Positions 52,843 to 62,505 of a DNA stretch of 64,000 nt are shown here, in pieces. The notes beneath the pieces were generated by a model, which saw nothing but the letters and a program-made list of their open reading frames with translations, was not told the DNA's origin and ran no database searches. Numbering within the stretch: the first letter of the stretch is position 1; each line of letters begins with the position of its first letter. The position numbers were made by a program, and so were the translations under genes. This DNA is from Cryptosporangium aurantiacum (GTDB lineage Bacteria > Actinomycetota > Actinomycetes > Mycobacteriales > Cryptosporangiaceae): positions 1-64,000 of the forward strand of contig NZ_FRCS01000018.1 of NCBI RefSeq assembly GCF_900143005.1, read 5' to 3'.

Positions 52843-54054
52843 ATGACCGACGAGGTCTCCTTGCTGTCCACCGCGGAAGCCGCCCGCAGGCTCGGCGTGA
52901 AACCGGCAACCCTGTACGCCTACGTCAGCCGCGGGTTGTTGGCCCGCGTCCGGGGTGCCGACGGTCGGACGAGCTTCTTCGACCCGGCCGAGCTCGACCA
53001 GATGGCGCAGCAACCGCGAACGCCGGTGGCCGCCGCCGGCGGCGGCGTCTCGATCCGCAGCGCGATCAGCGAGGTCCGCGACCAGCGGCTTTGGTACCGC
53101 GGACGGGACGCCTGCGAGATGGCGCGCACCGACTCGTTCGAGGCGGTCGCCGGCTGGCTCTGGTCCGAGGGGCAGCCGCCGCTCTCGTTCACCGGTCCGG
53201 CGGAGTTCGTCGACGCTGCTCGTGCGGCCGCGGGCGCGCTGCCGCACGGCACCCGCCTGCTGGACCGGATCCGGGCGATCGTCGCCGCGGTCAGCGCGGT
53301 CGACCCGCTGCGAGCGGATCTCCGCCCCGAAGCCGTGATGATCACCGCAGCCACGTTGATCGGCGCCCTGGTCGACGGCCTGCCCCGTCAGAACGACACC
53401 GACGCGACGCCCGGATCGGTGGCACACCGCCTGTGGAGCGCGCTGACCGCACTCCCCGCCGAGCCGACCACCGTAGCCTCCCTGAACACCGCACTCGGGC
53501 TGCTCGCCGACCACACGGTGACCGCATCGACGGTGGCGGCCCGCGTCGCGGCGTCGGCCCGTGCGCACCCGTACGCGGCGATCGGGGGCGCGCTCTACAC
53601 GCTCGACGGCCCGGTCGAGAGCGGAACGGCGCCGCTGGTGCACCGGACGCTGGCCGAGGCGGAACGCGACGGAGCGGTCACCGTGGTCGCGCGGCTACTC
53701 GACCAGGCCAACCAGCTGCCGGGGTTCGGCCACCCGCTCTACCCGGACGGCGACCCCCGCGGCCGGACGCTCATCGACGTCTTGGCCGCCGAGCCGCCGC
53801 ACCGCGGTCGGTGGGAAGCCGTGGAGCAGTTCCTCGCGACCGGCCGGCGCGGTCGCCCACTCGCCCCGACGATCGACTTCGGCGTGGCCGCACTGACGTT
53901 CACCGCCGGCATGCCCGCCGACGCGGGGCTGGCCATCCTCGCGATCGCGCGGTGCGCCGGGTGGGTCGCCCACACGCTCGAGGAGTACGGGGAGGAGCCG
54001 GACCGATTCCGGCCGTCCGCCGAAGCCCAGCGCCGAACGCGCCGTCAGCCGTAG
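52843..54054 (+). CDS. MerR-type HTH fused to a degenerate citrate synthase
   Basis: A 403-residue fusion. Residues 7-57 form a MerR/excisionase-like winged HTH (LLSTAEAARRLGVKPATLYAYVSRGLL ... RTSFFDPAELDQM). Residues of about 70-390 are a citrate synthase fold: LLADHTVTASTVAARVA, LPGFGHPLYPDGDPRG (His297, matching E. coli His305) and TIDFGVAAL (Asp345, matching Asp362). The third catalytic residue, His in GPxHGGA, is replaced: here the sequence is GPVESGTA with Glu259. Ordinary citrate synthesis is therefore doubtful; a sensor for oxaloacetate or acyl-CoA controlling transcription is plausible. SD GGGAGG precedes ATG 52843. The stop overlaps dciA by 10 bases. Confidence 0.88.
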   Translation: MTDEVSLLSTAEAARRLGVKPATLYAYVSRGLLARVRGADGRTSFFDPAELDQMAQQPRTPVAAAGGGVSIRSAISEVRDQRLWYRGRDACEMARTDSFEAVAGWLWSEGQPPLSFTGPAEFVDAARAAAGALPHGTRLLDRIRAIVAAVSAVDPLRADLRPEAVMITAATLIGALVDGLPRQNDTDATPGSVAHRLWSALTALPAEPTTVASLNTALGLLADHTVTASTVAARVAASARAHPYAAIGGALYTLDGPVESGTAPLVHRTLAEAERDGAVTVVARLLDQANQLPGFGHPLYPDGDPRGRTLIDVLAAEPPHRGRWEAVEQFLATGRRGRPLAPTIDFGVAALTFTAGMPADAGLAILAIARCAGWVAHTLEEYGEEPDRFRPSAEAQRRTRRQP

Positions 54055-54623
54055 GTGTCCCGCGGTCCGCGTCCGCGGATCGAGAGCGGACCCCGCTTCC
54101 AGCTGGGCGCGGCCGGGCCGTGCACCCGGATCTTCTTGACGACGTCGGGCCCGATTTCGGCGGAGAGCAGGCCGAGCAGCTTGCCGGAGAGCAGCCGCAG
54201 CTGCGTCGCCCACGCGGTGGACTCCGCCTGCAGCGTCAGCTCGCCGTCCCGCAGCCCGACCGGGCGTGACTTCGCGGCGATCTCGGGGCCGACGAGCTTC
54301 TCCCAGTCACCGAGCACCCTGGCCTCGGCGTTGGCCCGGTCCCATCCGCGCTCGGTGACCATCCGACGCACCAGGCTGCCCAGCGGCTGCGGATCGCGCG
54401 GATCGGGGCCGGCACCGCTCCAGCGCCGCCGCTTCGGGCTCTGGCCGTCACCGGGTCGACGAGCCGGACCGCCCGGGCGGGTGGTGTACGTGCGGCCCGC
54501 CGCGCGAGCGGCGTCCAGCGCGGCGCGGGCGAGCTGTGCGCCGGCGACCGGCTTCTTCCCGGTGCCGGACGCGCCGCCCGATGCGGCGTCCGCCGGCTTA
54601 GCGTCCGCTGCTTCGTCAGACAC
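54045..54623 (-). CDS. dciA: DciA-like DUF721 protein
   Basis: A 192-residue protein with a disordered, basic N-terminal half and a C-terminal DUF721/DciA fold (about 95-190): [51 protein letters not shown]. DciA-type proteins load or recruit the replicative helicase DnaB. GTG 54623 is the start: GGGGGAGG lies 6 bases upstream, and it overlaps the end of recF by 8 bases. It follows recF as in other actinobacteria. Confidence 0.88.
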   Translation of the reverse strand: MSDEAADAKPADAASGGASGTGKKPVAGAQLARAALDAARAAGRTYTTRPGGPARRPGDGQSPKRRRWSGAGPDPRDPQPLGSLVRRMVTERGWDRANAEARVLGDWEKLVGPEIAAKSRPVGLRDGELTLQAESTAWATQLRLLSGKLLGLLSAEIGPDVVKKIRVHGPAAPSWKRGPLSIRGRGPRDTYG

Positions 54624-55824
54624 GAGTGACCTCCCCCGCCGCGACATCAAAACGTGCACCCTGCAGCGCCGGCGGAACGTCCGCGGCGACAGCCGCGGTC
54701 ACCAGCACCTGAGAAGCATCCCCCACCAGACCGGCCAGCCGCTCCCGGCGTTGGGTGTCCAGCTCGGCGAAGACGTCGTCGAGGATGAGGACGGGCTCGC
54801 CGCCGTCCGCGCTCAGCAGGTCGTAGCTGCCCAGCCGGAGCGCCAGCGCGTAGGACCAGCCTTCGCCGTGGCTGGCGTACCCCTTGGCGGGCAGGTCGCC
54901 GAGCCAGAGCACGACGTCGTCGCGGTGCGGCCCGATCAGCGTGATGCCGCGTTCGATCTCCTGGCTCCGGGACGCGGCGAGCGCGGCCAGGATGCTCCGG
55001 GTCAGTTCGGCGACGTCGACGTTGAACTCGGGGCGGTCGGCGACCGGCTCCGGCGTGTCGGTGGCCGCGTCGCCATGAGTGGACGATCGATAGGCCAGGC
55101 GGGTGCGGCCGCGGCCCGCGCTGACCGCGTCGTAGGCCTTCGCCACGTACGGTTCGAGCGCTGCGAGCACCTCGAGCCGGCCGGCCAGTAGCTCGGCGCC
55201 GTGCGCGGCCAGGTGACCGTCCCATACCTCCAGCGTCCGGAGGTCCCCGCCGCCCTTCGAGGCCCGGCGTGCGGACGCCGCGGTGCGGAGGAGCGCGTTG
55301 CGCTGCTTGAGGACCCGGTCGTAGTCGGTTCGGACGGCGGCGTAGCGCGGCGAGCGCGCCACCAGCAGGTCATCGACGAAGCGACGCCGCTCCGCCGGGT
55401 CGCCACGCACCAGCGCCAGGTCCTCCGGGGCGAACAGCACGGTCCGCAGCGCGCCGAGGACGTCACGCGGGCGGGCGACCGGCGAGCGGTTGAGCCGGGC
55501 CCGGTTCGCCTTGCCCGGCACGATCTCCAGCTCGACCAGCAGCTCGCGGGAGTCGCGGACGACGGCCGCGCGGATCACCGCCCGCGCGGCACCTGCCCGC
55601 ACCAGCGGCGCGTCGGTCGCCACCCGGTGGCTGCCGAGCGTCGCGATGTAGCCGATCGCCTCGACCAGGTTGGTCTTGCCCTGACCGTTGGGTCCGACGA
55701 ACACGTTCGGGCCGGGTTCCAGGTCGACCGACACCGCGGGATAGCTGCGGTAGTCGACCAGGGACAGGTGGCGGACGTACGTGCCACCCTGCCGGTGAGG
55801 GGTCCCGGCCCGATCCGTGTTCAT
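54616..55824 (-). CDS. recF: DNA replication and repair protein RecF
   Basis: A 402-residue SMC-like ATPase that helps load RecA onto gapped DNA through RecOR. Walker A is [19 protein letters not shown], the signature region is [34 protein letters not shown], and Walker B is [13 protein letters not shown]. The usual start would fall on an ACG Tyr ([14 protein letters not shown]), so translation must begin upstream; ATG 55824 with AAGGGG just before it is used, adding 14 residues. It is 31 bases after gnd. Confidence 0.96.
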   Translation of the reverse strand: MNTDRAGTPHRQGGTYVRHLSLVDYRSYPAVSVDLEPGPNVFVGPNGQGKTNLVEAIGYIATLGSHRVATDAPLVRAGAARAVIRAAVVRDSRELLVELEIVPGKANRARLNRSPVARPRDVLGALRTVLFAPEDLALVRGDPAERRRFVDDLLVARSPRYAAVRTDYDRVLKQRNALLRTAASARRASKGGGDLRTLEVWDGHLAAHGAELLAGRLEVLAALEPYVAKAYDAVSAGRGRTRLAYRSSTHGDAATDTPEPVADRPEFNVDVAELTRSILAALAASRSQEIERGITLIGPHRDDVVLWLGDLPAKGYASHGEGWSYALALRLGSYDLLSADGGEPVLILDDVFAELDTQRRERLAGLVGDASQVLVTAAVAADVPPALQGARFDVAAGEVTRV

Positions 55825-55855
55825 TTCCCCTTCTTAAGCTGGAATTGCCGGGGAG

Positions 55856-56788
55856 TCAGGAGTCGATCGTGTCGCCCGGCCCGCCGAGGTGGGCCGCGGT
55901 CGCAGCCTGGCCCGCCTTGGTGGTCGCGTGGCCACCGAACTGGTTGCGCAACGCGGCGACGGCCTTCATCGCCGGCGAGTCTTCCTGCCGCGAGCTGAAC
56001 CGGGCGAACAGCGACGCGGCGAGCACCGGCACCGGCACGGCGTGGTTGATCGCCTCCTCGATGGTCCACCGCCCCTCGCCGGAGTCGTTGACGTACCCCT
56101 TGATCTCGTCGAGGTTCGGGTCTTCCTCGAGCGCGTTCACGAGCAGGTCGAGCAGCCAGGAACGGACGACGGTGCCTTCCTGCCAGCTCTTCAGCACACC
56201 CGGGACGTCCTCGACGACGTCGGCGGCCATCAGCAGCTCGTAGCCCTCGGCGTAGGCCTGCATCATTCCGTACTCGATGCCGTTGTGGACCATCTTCGCG
56301 AAGTGGCCTGCGCCGACCGGGCCGGCGTGCACGTAGCCGTAGTCGCCCTCCGGCTTGAGCGCGTCGAAGAACGGCTGAACCTTCGCGACGTTCTCCGCGG
56401 AGCCGCCGACCATGAGCGCGTAACCGTTCTTCAGACCCCAGATGCCGCCGGAGACGCCGGCGTCGACGTAGCCGATGCCCTTCTCGGCGAGGTGGTCCGC
56501 GTTGATCTTGTCGTCGGTGAAGCGGGAGTTGCCGCCGTCGACGACGACGTCGCCCGCGGAGAGCAGGCCACCCAGCTCCTTGACGGTGTCGCGGGTCGGG
56601 TCACCCGCGGGCACCATCACCCAGACGACCTTCGGCGACGTCGTGAACGCGTCCACGAGCTCGCCGAGGCTGCCGACGTCGGCGATCTCATGGTTGCGGT
56701 CGTACCCGATCACGGTGTGGCCGGCGCGGCGCAGGCGCTCGCGCATGTTGCCGCCCATTTTGCCGAGCCCGATGAGGCCGATCTCCAT
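55856..56788 (-). CDS. gnd: 6-phosphogluconate dehydrogenase, short type
   Basis: Oxidative decarboxylation of 6-phosphogluconate to ribulose 5-phosphate. The 310-residue protein is the short (YqeC/GntZ-like) form. Motifs: GLIGLGKMGGNM for nucleotide binding, WVMVPAGDPT, VVDGGNSRFTDD, GVSGGIWGLKNGYALMVGG, and the catalytic GPVGAGHFAKMVHNGIEYGMMQAYAEG with the conserved Lys and His-Asn. Whether it uses NAD or NADP cannot be decided. ATG 56788 is preceded by GGGGAG. Its place between dnaN and recF is common in actinobacteria. Confidence 0.95.
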   Translation of the reverse strand: MEIGLIGLGKMGGNMRERLRRAGHTVIGYDRNHEIADVGSLGELVDAFTTSPKVVWVMVPAGDPTRDTVKELGGLLSAGDVVVDGGNSRFTDDKINADHLAEKGIGYVDAGVSGGIWGLKNGYALMVGGSAENVAKVQPFFDALKPEGDYGYVHAGPVGAGHFAKMVHNGIEYGMMQAYAEGYELLMAADVVEDVPGVLKSWQEGTVVRSWLLDLLVNALEEDPNLDEIKGYVNDSGEGRWTIEEAINHAVPVPVLAASLFARFSSRQEDSPAMKAVAALRNQFGGHATTKAGQAATAAHLGGPGDTIDS

Positions 56789-56991
56789 GCTGGTCTCCCC
56801 TGCGTTTCTGATGGCGCAGCCTTCGCGTGGCGGTGCCGGCTGGGTCGGTGGTGCCACGAAACGCCCTGTCGTGGCCCGCCGAGGTGCCGCATGCGTCCGG
56901 TCTGACAGCCGTGCCCCGGCTCGGCCGTCTCCACACACCGGACGCTTCATGATCGATTCTTCCCCGTGCCACGCACGCGGATGTCAACCGG

Positions 56992-57020
56992 TCCCCGGCT
57001 ATCTGGCGACAGGCCGGGGA
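56992..57020 (-). terminator. Terminator of dnaN
   Basis: TCCCCGGC pairs with GCCGGGGA around a 13-nt loop, 20 bases beyond the dnaN stop. Flanking GG/CC can extend the stem with a bulge. No T-run is present. Confidence 0.55.
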
Positions 57021-57039
57021 ACCCGCCACAAAGCTCCGG

Positions 57040-58179
57040 CTACTGGGACACCCGAACGGGCATCAGCAGGTAGCGGTAAGCACTCTCGTTCACCGGCTTG
57101 GACTCGGCGTCGGCCTCCTCGCCGGTGAGCACCGCCGGCTTGAGCGGCGTGGTGCAGGAGAGCACCGCGACCTCGGTTCCGAGCGCGTTCAGGCCGTCGA
57201 GCAGGAACTGGGGGTTGAACGCGATCTCGATGTCCTCGCCGTCGAACACCGCGTCGGTGGACTCGGACGCGCGGGCGTCCTCGGTGCCGCCGGCTTCGAC
57301 CGTGAGCATGCCCGAGGTGAACGCCAGCCGGACCGGGGTGTTGCGCTCGGCCACCAGCGATACGCGCTTGACGACCTCGATCATCGTCGCGGTCGGCACC
57401 TTCGCCTGGATCGCGTGGCTGTCGGGGAAGAGCGAGCGCACCGGTGGGAACTGACCGTCGAGCAGGCGCGTGGTGGTTCGCCGCCCGGCACCGGAGAACC
57501 CGATCAGCCCCTCGCCGGTGGTGCCCTGGCTCAATGCGAGCGTGACCTCGGTGCCCGACGACATCGCGCGGGCGGTGTCGGACAGCGTGCGGGCGGGCAC
57601 GAGCGCGTGCTGACTGACGTCCGGTGCACCGGGGCGCCACGTCAGCTCGCGGACGGCCAGCCGGTACCGGTCGGTGGCCAGCAGCGTCAGCCGGTCGCCC
57701 TCCAGTTCCAGCCGGACGCCGGTCAGGACCGGGAGCGTGTCGTCCTTGCCCGCCGCGACGACGACCTGGGCGACCGAGGTGGCGAACTCGTCGGCGTCGA
57801 CCGCACCGGCGACGGTGGGCATCTCCGGCAGGGTGGGGTAGTCCTCCACCGGCATCGTCGGCAGCGTGAAGCGAGCGGTGCCGCAGACGATCTCGGCGCG
57901 CGCCTCGTCAGCCTCGAGCTCGACGGGGTGGTTCGGGAGTGCCCTGGTGATCTCGGCGAGCAGACGCCCGGAGACCAGCACCCGGCCGGGCGTATCGGTC
58001 TGCACGTCGACGCCCATCTGGCTGGAGACCTCGTAGTCGAAGCCCGAGACGGTCAACCGGTCGTTGTCGGTTTCCAGCAGGACACCTGCCAGCACCGGCA
58101 CCGGTGGCCGCGCCGGCAGGCTCTTGGCCGTCCACGCGACGGCGTCGGCAAGCGACTCGCGCTCGACCCGGAACTTCAT
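57040..58179 (-). CDS. dnaN: DNA polymerase III sliding clamp (beta)
   Basis: A 379-residue ring-forming processivity factor. It starts MKFRVERESLADAVAWTAKSLPARPPVPVLAG and shows the three repeated clamp domains with VSGRLLAEI, DDTLPVLTGV, LATDRYRLAVRELTW and the C-terminal YRYLLMPVRV, in which the final residues line the protein-binding cleft. The ATG at 58179 borders oriC. Length and ends match actinobacterial DnaN. Confidence 0.98.
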   Translation of the reverse strand: MKFRVERESLADAVAWTAKSLPARPPVPVLAGVLLETDNDRLTVSGFDYEVSSQMGVDVQTDTPGRVLVSGRLLAEITRALPNHPVELEADEARAEIVCGTARFTLPTMPVEDYPTLPEMPTVAGAVDADEFATSVAQVVVAAGKDDTLPVLTGVRLELEGDRLTLLATDRYRLAVRELTWRPGAPDVSQHALVPARTLSDTARAMSSGTEVTLALSQGTTGEGLIGFSGAGRRTTTRLLDGQFPPVRSLFPDSHAIQAKVPTATMIEVVKRVSLVAERNTPVRLAFTSGMLTVEAGGTEDARASESTDAVFDGEDIEIAFNPQFLLDGLNALGTEVAVLSCTTPLKPAVLTGEEADAESKPVNESAYRYLLMPVRVSQ

Positions 58180-58380
58180 TCCTTGCCTCCATCAATGCGG
58201 TGGCCCTGCTGCGTGCATCCGACGTCGATGGTGGCAGCACCGTCGATGTGATGCCGTCCTTCGTCGTGCTGGGGAGCCGACCGTACCCCGTGGGTGCGAC
58301 GAAACGGTGCGCCGGGCGGCCGAGGCGCGTCCGATCTCCGTCTTCTTCGATGCGGTCGTTCGAAGCGTGCGCCAACTCGG

Positions 58381-58830
58381 CTTCCGGAGCGTTTTCCCCA
58401 CAGTCCCCAGCACCTAAGAGCACTTGAGATCTCTCTAGATAACTGTTTCATCGTCGTAGTAGGTGCTGTGGGAACTGTGGGAATCGAACGTTTTCGCAGC
58501 GTGCGACGTGAGTGGGGGTGTGGAAAGACAGTGGGGAGATTGGGGACGACGAGCGCCCTCTTGTGGAAGCCGCGCGGTTGTCCCCAGTTACCCACAACGG
58601 ACCCACATCTGACCGCACAGGTTTCCCACATTCGCGCGGCCTTTCCACAGGGTTATCCCCAGCCTGTGCACGAGCGCTGCTGAAACGGTGGACAGGCCTG
58701 GGGGCAGTGCGGTGGATGGAGGATGAGATTAGCGCTCTATCCAGCGACGTCACTCATACCCACCTGTTGATGACCGGTGTCCACACCATGTGGACCGGAA
58801 TGCCCAACAGGGCTGTGGAAGATCCGATGG
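58381..58830. other. oriC: Chromosomal origin of replication (oriC)
   Basis: The 782-base dnaN-dnaA spacer holds at least a dozen DnaA-box-like sequences on both strands, such as TTTTCCCCACA (about 58393), CTGTGGGAA (twice, 58466-58482), TGTGGAAAG (58520), TTGTCCCCA (58579), TTACCCACAA (58588), TTTCCCACA (58622), TTTCCACAG and TTATCCCCA (58641-58660), GTGTCCACA and TGTGGACC (58777-58796) and CTGTGGAAG (58813). Many carry a CCC variant of TTRTCCACA, as in high-GC origins. An AT-richer segment GAGATCTCTCTAGATAACTG (58427-58445) may be the unwinding element. Gene context (dnaA-oriC-dnaN) makes the call firm; exact limits are estimates. Confidence 0.9.
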
Positions 58831-58913
58831 CGAACGGGCCGGATTAACGGCGTGAACGGCATGAGTGCGCCGAATGACCGACTCCTGAACGTGGCCGGCC
58901 GCCGCGACGACGA

Positions 58914-58943
58914 GGGCCCGCCGTGCGGTTGCACGGCGGGCCC
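58914..58943 (-). terminator. Terminator of dnaA
   Basis: A perfect 13-bp stem GGGCCCGCCGTGC / GCACGGCGGGCCC around GGTT, 18 bases past the dnaA stop. It insulates oriC from dnaA transcription. Confidence 0.88.
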
Positions 58944-58961
58944 TGGAAGGCGCTGAGAGCG

Positions 58962-60992
58962 CTACTGCTGGGCGCGCTGCTTGATCCGGTTGGTCAGCTC
59001 CGCGATCTGGTTGTAGAGCGACCGGCGCTCGGCCATCATCTGGCGGATCTTGCGGTCGGCGTGCATGACCGTCGTGTGGTCGCGGCCGCCGAATGCCTGT
59101 CCGATCCGGGGCAGCGAGAGGTCGGTCAGCTCCCGGCACAGGTACATCGCGACCTGTCGAGCGTTGACCAGGACCCGGGACCGCGACGACCCGCACAGAT
59201 CGTCCATGGAGACGCTGAAGTACTCGGCGGTGGCCGCCATGATCGTGGCCGCGGTGATCTCCGGGCCGCCGCCCTCGGGGATCAGGTCTTTCAGCACCAC
59301 CTCGGCCAGGCCCAGGTCCACCGGCTGCCGGTTGAGGCTGGCGAACGCGGTGACCCGGATCAGCGCGCCCTCGAGCTCGCGGATGTTCGACTGGATCTTG
59401 CTGGCGATGAACTCCAGCACCTCCGGCGGGGCCGCCAGCCGCTCCTGCGCCGCCTTCTTGCGCAGGATCGCGATCCGCGTCTCCAGGTCCGGCGGCTGGA
59501 TGTCGGTCAGCAGGCCCCACTCGAACCGGGTCCGCAAGCGTTCCTCCAGCGTCGACAGCTGCTTGGGTGAGCGGTCGGAGCTGATCACGATCTGCTTGTT
59601 CGCGTTGTGGAGCGTGTTGAACGTGTGGAAGAACTCCTCCTGCGTCCGCTCGCGGCTCTCCAGGAACTGGATGTCGTCGACGAGGAGGATGTCGACGTCG
59701 CGGTAGCGGCGCTGGAACGCCTGGGTCTTGTCGTCCCGCAGCGAGTTGATGAAGTCGTTCGTGAACTCTTCGGTGGACACGTACCGCACGGCGCGTGCGT
59801 TGCCCAGCGACTGGGCGTAGTGGCCGATCGCATGCAGAAGGTGCGTCTTGCCCAGCCCGGAGCCGCCATAGACGAAGAGCGGGTTGTAAGCCTTCGCCGG
59901 CGCCTCGGCCACTGCGACGGCTGCGGCGTGTGCGAACCGGTTCGAGGAGCCGATGACGAACGTCTCGAACGTGTACTTCGGGTTCAGCCGGGCCGGCTCG
60001 GTGGGCCGCGGCGGCTCACTGCGTCGGATGCCGCGGTTGGCCGGTTCGCCGGGGACCGACGGCTCCTGGCCGAAGGCCGGGGGGTGATGGCGGCCGCGGT
60101 TGTCGAAGGCCGGCGGGTAGGCGGTGCCGTCGTACGGCTCGTAGCCGCCGGGGCGCGCGGCGCCGTACGGGCCCGGAGCGCGGTAGGCGGGCTGCTGCTC
60201 CGGATAGGCCGGCGGGTAGCCGGGCACACCCGCGGTGCCGACGACGCTCGCGGCGCCGGAGGCGGGCGGCGTACCGGCCCCCAGGTTCGGGGCGGCCGCC
60301 TCCGGTGCGGCGGTACCGGCCTCCGACTCGGCGGCGTGGCGACCGCGAGCCCGCTCGGCCGCGCTCGACGCGTCGAGCGGCTCTCCGGGACCGGCGTCCG
60401 GCTCTCGCTCGTCCTCCGGGCGGTACCGCTCCGGGGCGGCGCCGTAGGCGGGCTGCTGCGGGGGCGGCGCGCTCTCGCCGTACGGGCGGAACGCTTCCGG
60501 CCGATAGCCGGCGCCCGACTGGGCCGGGTACTCGGGACGCTCGGAGGCCGGACGGTAGTCGCGGCGGTAGTCCTCGTCGGCCTCGCGGTCGAACGGCGGC
60601 GCGTCCTGACCCGGTGCCGGCCCGGCGCCCGTCCGCGGTGGCTCGTAACGTCCGGGCGGGTAAGAGTCCGGCCGCCAGGTGTCGACCGGAGGGAGCTCGA
60701 TGACGTGGAGCTCCATCGTCTGCTGTTCGACCGGGACCCGGACGGTGACCGCGACGTTGACCGTCCGGCCCAGCTGCCGGGAGATCGCGTCGGTGATGAC
60801 GCCGCGTAGGCGGCTCTCGAACGCGTCCTTCGCGAACTGGTTGGGCGCGGCGAGCAGCGCGGTGTCCTCCACCAACGCCAGCGGGCGGGTCAACCGCAAC
60901 CACGCGCGCTGCTGGGGGCTGAGGTCCTGGTCGGCCAGGCTTTCCGTGGCCGCAGACCAGATGCCTTCGAGATTGACGCTCTCGTCGGTCAC
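58962..60992 (-). CDS. dnaA: Chromosomal replication initiator DnaA
   Basis: A 676-residue AAA+ initiator. Domain I is residues of about 1-95 ([22 protein letters not shown]). Domain II (about 100-335) is unusually long, Pro/Tyr/Gly-rich and disordered. Domain III has Walker A GGSGLGKT (376-383), [10 protein letters not shown] (Walker B) and sensor motifs. Domain IV ends with the DNA-binding DnaA signature [18 protein letters not shown] 60992 is the start, with AGGGGGAAC just upstream; the longer frame is unsupported. The upstream region holds DnaA boxes, so autoregulation is likely. Confidence 0.97.
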   Translation of the reverse strand: MTDESVNLEGIWSAATESLADQDLSPQQRAWLRLTRPLALVEDTALLAAPNQFAKDAFESRLRGVITDAISRQLGRTVNVAVTVRVPVEQQTMELHVIELPPVDTWRPDSYPPGRYEPPRTGAGPAPGQDAPPFDREADEDYRRDYRPASERPEYPAQSGAGYRPEAFRPYGESAPPPQQPAYGAAPERYRPEDEREPDAGPGEPLDASSAAERARGRHAAESEAGTAAPEAAAPNLGAGTPPASGAASVVGTAGVPGYPPAYPEQQPAYRAPGPYGAARPGGYEPYDGTAYPPAFDNRGRHHPPAFGQEPSVPGEPANRGIRRSEPPRPTEPARLNPKYTFETFVIGSSNRFAHAAAVAVAEAPAKAYNPLFVYGGSGLGKTHLLHAIGHYAQSLGNARAVRYVSTEEFTNDFINSLRDDKTQAFQRRYRDVDILLVDDIQFLESRERTQEEFFHTFNTLHNANKQIVISSDRSPKQLSTLEERLRTRFEWGLLTDIQPPDLETRIAILRKKAAQERLAAPPEVLEFIASKIQSNIRELEGALIRVTAFASLNRQPVDLGLAEVVLKDLIPEGGGPEITAATIMAATAEYFSVSMDDLCGSSRSRVLVNARQVAMYLCRELTDLSLPRIGQAFGGRDHTTVMHADRKIRQMMAERRSLYNQIAELTNRIKQRAQQ

Positions 60993-61556
60993 CGTTCCCC
61001 CTGGTAGATAGCGTCGCTCCCGATCGCCCGGTGCACTGTCCACACCGGTTTCCACACCCTGTGTATAGTGCGCGGGCCCAGGCCTGAACCGGACATTTTG
61101 TGCCCCCGGCTCCGACGGCGTGTCGGGCGGCTGCCCTTCAGTGGGCCTACCAGGCCGAACGCCCCCGACTGCTCTGACGGGGACTCCGACGAGATCAACC
61201 AGGACCGGCAAACGGGCAGGCTAACAGCGTCTCTGAGCACCCAACAAGGCGTTGTCCACAGGCTGAGGTGGCCCGTTGTCCCGTGCAAGGCCGTGGCCTG
61301 CGCGCATGCCTGATGTGCCAGGTTGAATACGGGACGGAAGAGGCCGTGCGCGGCAGAACGCTGCGAGGGGTGCCGGTCACTGGCTGTGGATGGAGCCGAC
61401 CGCATTTGCTGGGCCTGTGATGGCTCACGTACGCTGGAAGCATCTATGGCTATGTCCGTACCTGTAGGACGGACTCGGTGAGCGGCGCTACGTCGGTCAC
61501 CGGCTTAGCCGAGCCGACCGCAGTTCGACCTGATAGTACGCATCGGAGACCTCGAC
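60993..61556. promoter_or_regulatory. dnaA-rpmH divergent regulatory region
   Basis: A 564-base gap without a gene. It contains a perfect DnaA box TTGTCCACA at 61252-61260, CTGTCCACA and TTTCCACAC in the stretch 61035-61060, and GCTGTGGATG near 61384. The region must hold the promoters of dnaA (leftward) and rpmH (rightward); a TGATAGTACG near 61531 is a possible -10 for rpmH. The boxes suggest DnaA feedback on its own gene. Confidence 0.6.
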
Positions 61557-61694
61557 GTGAGCAAGCGCACCTACCAGCCGAACAACCGCCGCCGCGCGAA
61601 GACCCACGGCTTCCGGCTGCGCATGCGCACGCGTGCGGGGCGGGCCATCATCGCCGCCCGGCGCCTCAAGGGGCGCGCGCGCCTCTCCGCCTGA
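61557..61694 (+). CDS. rpmH: Ribosomal protein bL34
   Basis: A 45-residue large-subunit protein, nearly all basic: it begins [30 protein letters not shown] and ends [11 protein letters not shown], matching bL34 from end to end. GTG 61557 has GGAGA about 9 bases upstream. It is divergent from dnaA and heads the rpmH-rnpA-yidD-yidC-jag operon. Confidence 0.97.
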   Translation: MSKRTYQPNNRRRAKTHGFRLRMRTRAGRAIIAARRLKGRARLSA

Positions 61695-61711
61695 TCCGGC
61701 AGGAGCGCGGC

Positions 61712-62110
61712 GTGCTGCCGGCGCACGCGCGGCTGCGGCGGCGCGAGGACTTCACCAGGGTGCTTCGCTCGGGCAATCGCGCGGGTCGCAGCACGCTCGT
61801 CGTCCACGTGGCGTTGGGTCCGTCGGCTTCGGCCGACCCGACGCGCACCGGTAGCCCGGCGAACGACACCGGCCCGACGGAGGAGTCCGTCCGGGCCGGT
61901 TTCGTCGTCTCCAAGGCGGTCGGCAACGCCGTCGTGCGGCACCGCGTCGCTCGGCAGCTGCGCCACCTCGTCCGTGACCGGCTACCGCAGCTACCGGCTG
62001 GTAGTGCGGTGGTGGTCCGTGCGCTTCCGGCCGCGGCCGGTCAGTCCTCCGAGACCCTGGCCCGCGACCTGGACGGCGCGTTCCGACGCATCTTGAAGGC
62101 CCGACGATGA
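61712..62110 (+). CDS. rnpA: Ribonuclease P protein component
   Basis: A 132-residue RNA-binding subunit that assists the RNase P ribozyme in tRNA 5' maturation. It starts [25 protein letters not shown] and contains the RNR-type signature [24 protein letters not shown]. Between the two halves lies a 25-residue acidic/Pro insert ([20 protein letters not shown]) longer than in most homologues. GTG 61712 has AGGAG 7 bases upstream. The stop overlaps yidD as ATGA. Confidence 0.95.
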   Translation: MLPAHARLRRREDFTRVLRSGNRAGRSTLVVHVALGPSASADPTRTGSPANDTGPTEESVRAGFVVSKAVGNAVVRHRVARQLRHLVRDRLPQLPAGSAVVVRALPAAAGQSSETLARDLDGAFRRILKARR

Positions 62111-62505
62111 GCATGGCACCGCACCGACCCGGGGACGTCTCCGACGAGACGGCCCCTGGCTCCGCTGCGACCGAGCTCACCGAGCCGACCGAACGGCCGG
62201 CAGGCCGGATGTCTCGGCTGTTGCTCGCGGTACTGATCGCGCCGATCCAGTTCTATCGCCGGTGGATCAGCCCGGCATTGCCTCCGCGCTGTCGTTTCCA
62301 CCCCAGCTGTAGCGCCTACGCGCTCGAGGCGCTGCGGACTCACGGCCCGGTGGCGGGGATCCTGCTGGCAGGCTGGCGCGTAATGCGCTGCCACCCGTTC
62401 CACCCCGGCGGGTACGACCCGGTCCCCTCGGCGCGGCCCCGCTCCCGGTGGGTGACCCGCCTCCGTCGTGCTCGCAACCGCCGTCTGTCTGGAGCTACTC
62501 GGTGA
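62107..62505 (+). CDS. yidD: Membrane protein insertion efficiency factor YidD
   Basis: A 132-residue small protein linked to YidC-dependent membrane insertion. The core is [70 protein letters not shown], which contains the family's three Cys and paired His. A 34-residue disordered N terminus and basic C terminus flank the core. It overlaps rnpA and yidC by 4 bases each (ATGA and GTGA). Confidence 0.95.
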   Translation: MSMAPHRPGDVSDETAPGSAATELTEPTERPAGRMSRLLLAVLIAPIQFYRRWISPALPPRCRFHPSCSAYALEALRTHGPVAGILLAGWRVMRCHPFHPGGYDPVPSARPRSRWVTRLRRARNRRLSGATR

